From the NCBI RefSeq assembly GCF_042678185.1, contig NZ_JBHUDQ010000004.1: a stretch of DNA of 64,000 nt. One strand, 5' to 3'. Position 1 is the first letter of the stretch. Each line of letters begins with the position of its first letter. Under the pieces are notes generated by a model that did no database searches, was not told the origin of the DNA, and saw only the letters and a program-made list of their open reading frames with translations. A program made the position numbers and the translations under genes. This DNA is from Ramlibacter ginsenosidimutans (lineage in GTDB: Bacteria; Pseudomonadota; Gammaproteobacteria; Burkholderiales; Burkholderiaceae_C). This document shows positions 61,563 to 64,000 of the stretch, in pieces.

Positions 61563-61676
61563 ATGCCGAAAGCAGAGGGTCTGTTCACCGACGGGGCAGC
61601 GTACGAGCGCCTCATGGGCCGCTGGAGCCGCCTCGCAGGTGAATCGTTCATCGATTGGCTCGAGGTGCAAGATGGG
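61563..61676 (+). pseudogene. N-terminal fragment of a class I methyltransferase
   Basis: Reads MPKAEGLFTDGAAYERLMGR, WSRLAGESFIDWLEVQDG, typical of the N-terminus of small SAM-dependent methyltransferases, then loses similarity before the GxGxG motif. It lies downstream of the C-terminal fragment on the same strand, so the two cannot be one broken gene in normal order. The 300 bp to the next gene (61677-61972) show nothing I can identify. Confidence 0.7.
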
Positions 61677-61972
61677 CGCGTGAGCCCTTCTCCATGCGCG
61701 TTCTGGCAATGTGGCGCACACCGCGCGCTCAAACGGGCATAAGAGCGATCTGTCGATGCTGGATGGCTCCGGCGCTCTAAAGCTGCCAGACCTAGCACGT
61801 GCTGCCTCGCTCACAGCTGTTTCACACAGCCTAATTCCCGCCATGAACTCAGCTGCGCGCGCAGAGTTCCGTGTTGATGGATGCTCCGCTGGCCCCGCCT
61901 AAACAGTGCTGGCGCGGAACGATCGCGGATCGGCCGGACGGCTCGGGGGACGGCCTGGCGAGCTTCTAGCCC

Positions 61973-63256
61973 TCACCCAAGCAGCAGACGCGGCAGACCG
62001 AGCGCCAATGCGGGGACATAGGTCACCGCGAGCAGCACGGCCAGCAGGATGCCCAGCAGCGGGAGCGATTCCCGGATGACTTCCTTCGGGGGCTCTCCGG
62101 CAATGGCGGCGAGCAGGTAGATCAGATAGCCCACCGGCGGCGTACACAGCCCGATCATGAGGTTGATGACGACGATCAGGCCGAAATGGATCGGGTCTAT
62201 GCCGAGCCCCGTGGCTGAGGGCAGCAGGATCGGCACGAAGACGATCAGCGCCGCCAGCGGATCCATGAACAGCCCCACGATCAGGAAGAAGACGTTGATG
62301 ATCGCGAGGAACACCAGTGGGTTGCGCGTCATCGAGAAGATCAGCTCGGACATCTGCCGGCTGATGCCCAGGTCGGCGATCAACCATCCCATCAGCGCGG
62401 AGGCACCGACAATCACCATCACGGAGGCCGTGCCGTTGGCGGCACCAACCAGGGCACGTCCCGTGTCGCGCCAGCCAAGTTCGCGATAGACGAAGGCGCC
62501 GACGCCAAGGCAGTACACGCAGGCGACCGCCGCGGATTCCGTCGCCGTGAACACGCCGCCGAGAATGCCGCCAAGAATGATCAACGGCGTCAGCAATGCC
62601 GCGAAGGCCGCGGTGAATGCGCGTCCCACCGCAGCGAAGCCGCCCCACGAGCCGCGCGGGTAGCCGCGGGCACGGCTCATCACGTAGACGCCGATCATCA
62701 TCAAGACGCCGATCAACACCCCCGGCAGCAAGCCGGCAAGGAACATCCGCCCGACCGAAACCTCGGCCAGGATCGCGTAGATCACCATCGGGATCGAGGG
62801 CGGGATGATCGGCCCCATGACCGCGGCCGTCTCGCACAACGCCGCCGCGAACGCCGCCGGATAGTTGGCGCGCTTCATGGCCGGCACCATCACGGAACCG
62901 ATGGCCGCGCCGTCGGCCACCGCCGAGCCGGAAATGCCGGAAATGATCATGCTGGCCACGATGCACACATGGCCCAGGCCGCCACGGATATGACCCACTA
63001 GGGCGGAGGCAAAGTCGACGATCCGCTTGGTGATGCCGCCGGAGTTCATCAACTCGCCGGCGAACAGGAACAGCCCGATGGCGATCAGCGAGAAGCTGTC
63101 GATCCCCTTGATCATCTGCTGCGCCGCCAGTTCCACCGGCAGCGACGGCCTGAACAGCACGATCGTGGCGAGGCACGCGCCAAGAATCGAGAACGCCAGC
63201 GGCACGGCGAGCGCGCTGAGCAGGACTAGAACGGTAAGCAGGACGACGAGGCTCAT
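61973..63256 (-). CDS. dctM: TRAP transporter large permease (DctM)
   Basis: 427 residues, very hydrophobic with about twelve spans. DctM features are PLAFSILGACLATI, IGLFLFAGELMNSGGITKRI, SGSAVADGAAIGSVMVPAM, MGPIIPPSIPMVIYAI and the C-terminal NLMIGLCTPPVGYLIYLLAA. It uses a Na+ gradient to import substrate delivered by the DctP protein. Its start overlaps the DctQ stop by four bases. It is the last gene of the TRAP unit. Confidence 0.94.
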   Translation of the reverse strand: MSLVVLLTVLVLLSALAVPLAFSILGACLATIVLFRPSLPVELAAQQMIKGIDSFSLIAIGLFLFAGELMNSGGITKRIVDFASALVGHIRGGLGHVCIVASMIISGISGSAVADGAAIGSVMVPAMKRANYPAAFAAALCETAAVMGPIIPPSIPMVIYAILAEVSVGRMFLAGLLPGVLIGVLMMIGVYVMSRARGYPRGSWGGFAAVGRAFTAAFAALLTPLIILGGILGGVFTATESAAVACVYCLGVGAFVYRELGWRDTGRALVGAANGTASVMVIVGASALMGWLIADLGISRQMSELIFSMTRNPLVFLAIINVFFLIVGLFMDPLAALIVFVPILLPSATGLGIDPIHFGLIVVINLMIGLCTPPVGYLIYLLAAIAGEPPKEVIRESLPLLGILLAVLLAVTYVPALALGLPRLLLG

Positions 63257-63747
63257 ACGAACAGAACTCGCGCGCAGCGGGTGATGTCAGCCGCGGCGCG
63301 AACGAGCCACAGCAACCCGGCGACCAGCAGGGCGCAGTACAGCCAGCGCAGCGAAATGCCCAGCGCCATGTAGCTGTCGGACTGCGTCAGGTCCATCATC
63401 CACCAGGCACCCACCACCAGATAGACGGTGAGCGCGGCCACGAGGCAGGTTCCGATCCCACTGACCAATGCCGCCAACCGCGGCGGCATTGCATCGAGCA
63501 GCATGTCGACGCGCATCGGCTGCGCCCGGCTGGCGGCGACCAGCACCATCCAGACGAACAGAAGCCGCGTCAGTTCCTCGCTCCAGACCAGCGAGCCGCC
63601 CAGCACGTAGCGCACGACCACTTGCGCCACCACGAGCGCCGCGGTCAGCGCCAGCAGCGCTGCCGAGATGACGTCCGGGATCCGGGCGAGCCAGCGCATC
63701 ATCGACGCGGGTTGCCTTCGCGGCTGCTTGGGTGGCGGAGCACGCAT
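63253..63747 (-). CDS. dctQ: TRAP transporter small permease (DctQ)
   Basis: 164 residues (or 149 from MMRWLARI at 63702) with four spans. Family marks are ALLALTAALVVAQVVVRYVL, SLVWSEELTRLLFVWMVLVA and the polar AQPMRVDMLLDAMPPRL segment. It forms the membrane subunit that joins DctM. It begins 5 bp after the stop of the binding protein gene, or 50 bp if the inner start is used. Confidence 0.9.
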   Translation of the reverse strand: MRAPPPKQPRRQPASMMRWLARIPDVISAALLALTAALVVAQVVVRYVLGGSLVWSEELTRLLFVWMVLVAASRAQPMRVDMLLDAMPPRLAALVSGIGTCLVAALTVYLVVGAWWMMDLTQSDSYMALGISLRWLYCALLVAGLLWLVRAAADITRCARVLFV

Positions 63748-63752
63748 TGAAC

Positions 63753-64000
63753 CTACTTCACCTGCAGGATGCGATCGACGATGTCGTGGCCGAATTGATC
63801 GGTGTAGGCCTTCGTCACCGGCTCATAGGCGATCTTGCGGAATGGCTCGGTGTCGACCTTGTCGATCACCTGGACGCCGGCAGCCTTCATCTTCGCGAGG
63901 TTCTCCCCCTCCTGCTTCGCGTTCAGTTCGCGCTGGAAGAGTCCCGCTTCCCGGGCGGCCTCGAGCACCGCCTTCTGCTGCTCCGGCGGCAGCGCGTTGA
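63753..64000 (-). CDS. TRAP transporter solute-binding protein (DctP), partial
   Basis: Only the last ~82 codons are inside the window (LPPEQQKAVLEAAREAG, QRELNAKQEGENLAKMKAAG, VDTEPFRKIAYEP, DQFGHDIVDRILQVK). The helical C-terminal pattern is typical of DctP-type periplasmic receptors and its place before dctQ confirms it. Signal peptide and ligand site are beyond the right edge, so the substrate cannot be judged. Confidence 0.85.
   Translation of the reverse strand, partial: NALPPEQQKAVLEAAREAGLFQRELNAKQEGENLAKMKAAGVQVIDKVDTEPFRKIAYEPVTKAYTDQFGHDIVDRILQVK

Noticed and set aside
1..64000. tRNA, rRNA, CRISPR, transposase or integrase genes
   Set aside because: None could be recognised on reading both strands; no tRNA-like cloverleaf was convincing.

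Overview
The window is GC-rich, densely coded DNA with short intergenic gaps. Its gene repertoire points to a Burkholderiales bacterium, most likely Comamonadaceae of the Ramlibacter/Variovorax/Polaromonas type. The clues are five Bug-type (tripartite tricarboxylate) solute-binding proteins without their membrane partners, many LysR and IclR regulators beside catabolic genes, a HutF/HutG histidine branch, a Tim44-like protein and NhaR. The taxonomic call is inference; there is no rRNA marker. I saw no tRNA, rRNA, CRISPR array, transposase or phage structural gene.

Layout. 0-6.6 kb: a YdeI-like protein cut by the left edge, a ClpP-fold secreted protein, an Ala/Lys-rich exported protein, and two adjacent hybrid histidine kinases. 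6.9-12.8 kb: a histidine/formiminoglutamate utilisation block (HutD, IclR regulator, polar amino acid ABC transporter, HutF, HutG). 13-14.4 kb: a small hypothetical gene and an aldo/keto reductase. 14.5-26.1 kb: a run of catabolic units, each with its own regulator: cupin/Bug/SDR/IclR; LysR with a divergent TauD-like dioxygenase; CitE-like lyase/Bug/CoA-transferase with a divergent LysR; and Bug/isocitrate lyase-like. 26.3-29.6 kb: an FNR-like regulator missing one cluster cysteine, a membrane-anchored TAXI protein preceded by a possible 38-residue peptide, and a nucleotidyltransferase-like protein. 29.6-33.8 kb: a tightly coupled five-gene operon (GMC oxidoreductase, DoxX-like, cupin, SMP-30, glyoxalase-like) whose first gene has no ATG, GTG or TTG start. 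34-42.6 kb: envelope and housekeeping-type genes (beta-barrel protein, 14-TM MFS exporter, Pal-like lipoprotein, PAP2 protein, nuclease-helicase fusion, Tim44-like protein, NhaR, dodecin).

43.5-50.7 kb is an accessory island. It starts at a decapitated enolase-superfamily gene and holds the most interesting system in the window: a compact RiPP-like operon made of an 87-residue candidate precursor (Cys-Asn-Cys core, no signal peptide), a DUF692/MNIO oxidase and its partner protein. Convergent to it is a three-gene ABC-three-component (ABC-3C) conflict system: a Rad50-like ATPase with a zinc hook, a middle component and an Mrr-like nuclease effector. An unknown gene and noncoding DNA with short dispersed repeats follow.

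50.7-58.8 kb returns to catabolism: IlvD/Edd dehydratase plus Bug, an SDR, an alpha/beta hydrolase, and a Bug/M20 peptidase/class II aldolase operon. 59-61.9 kb holds a PAP2 protein and a gene graveyard: a deleted, frameshifted paralogue of the 38-40 kb helicase abutting two methyltransferase fragments. 62-64 kb is a TRAP transporter (DctM, DctQ and a DctP-type protein cut by the right edge).
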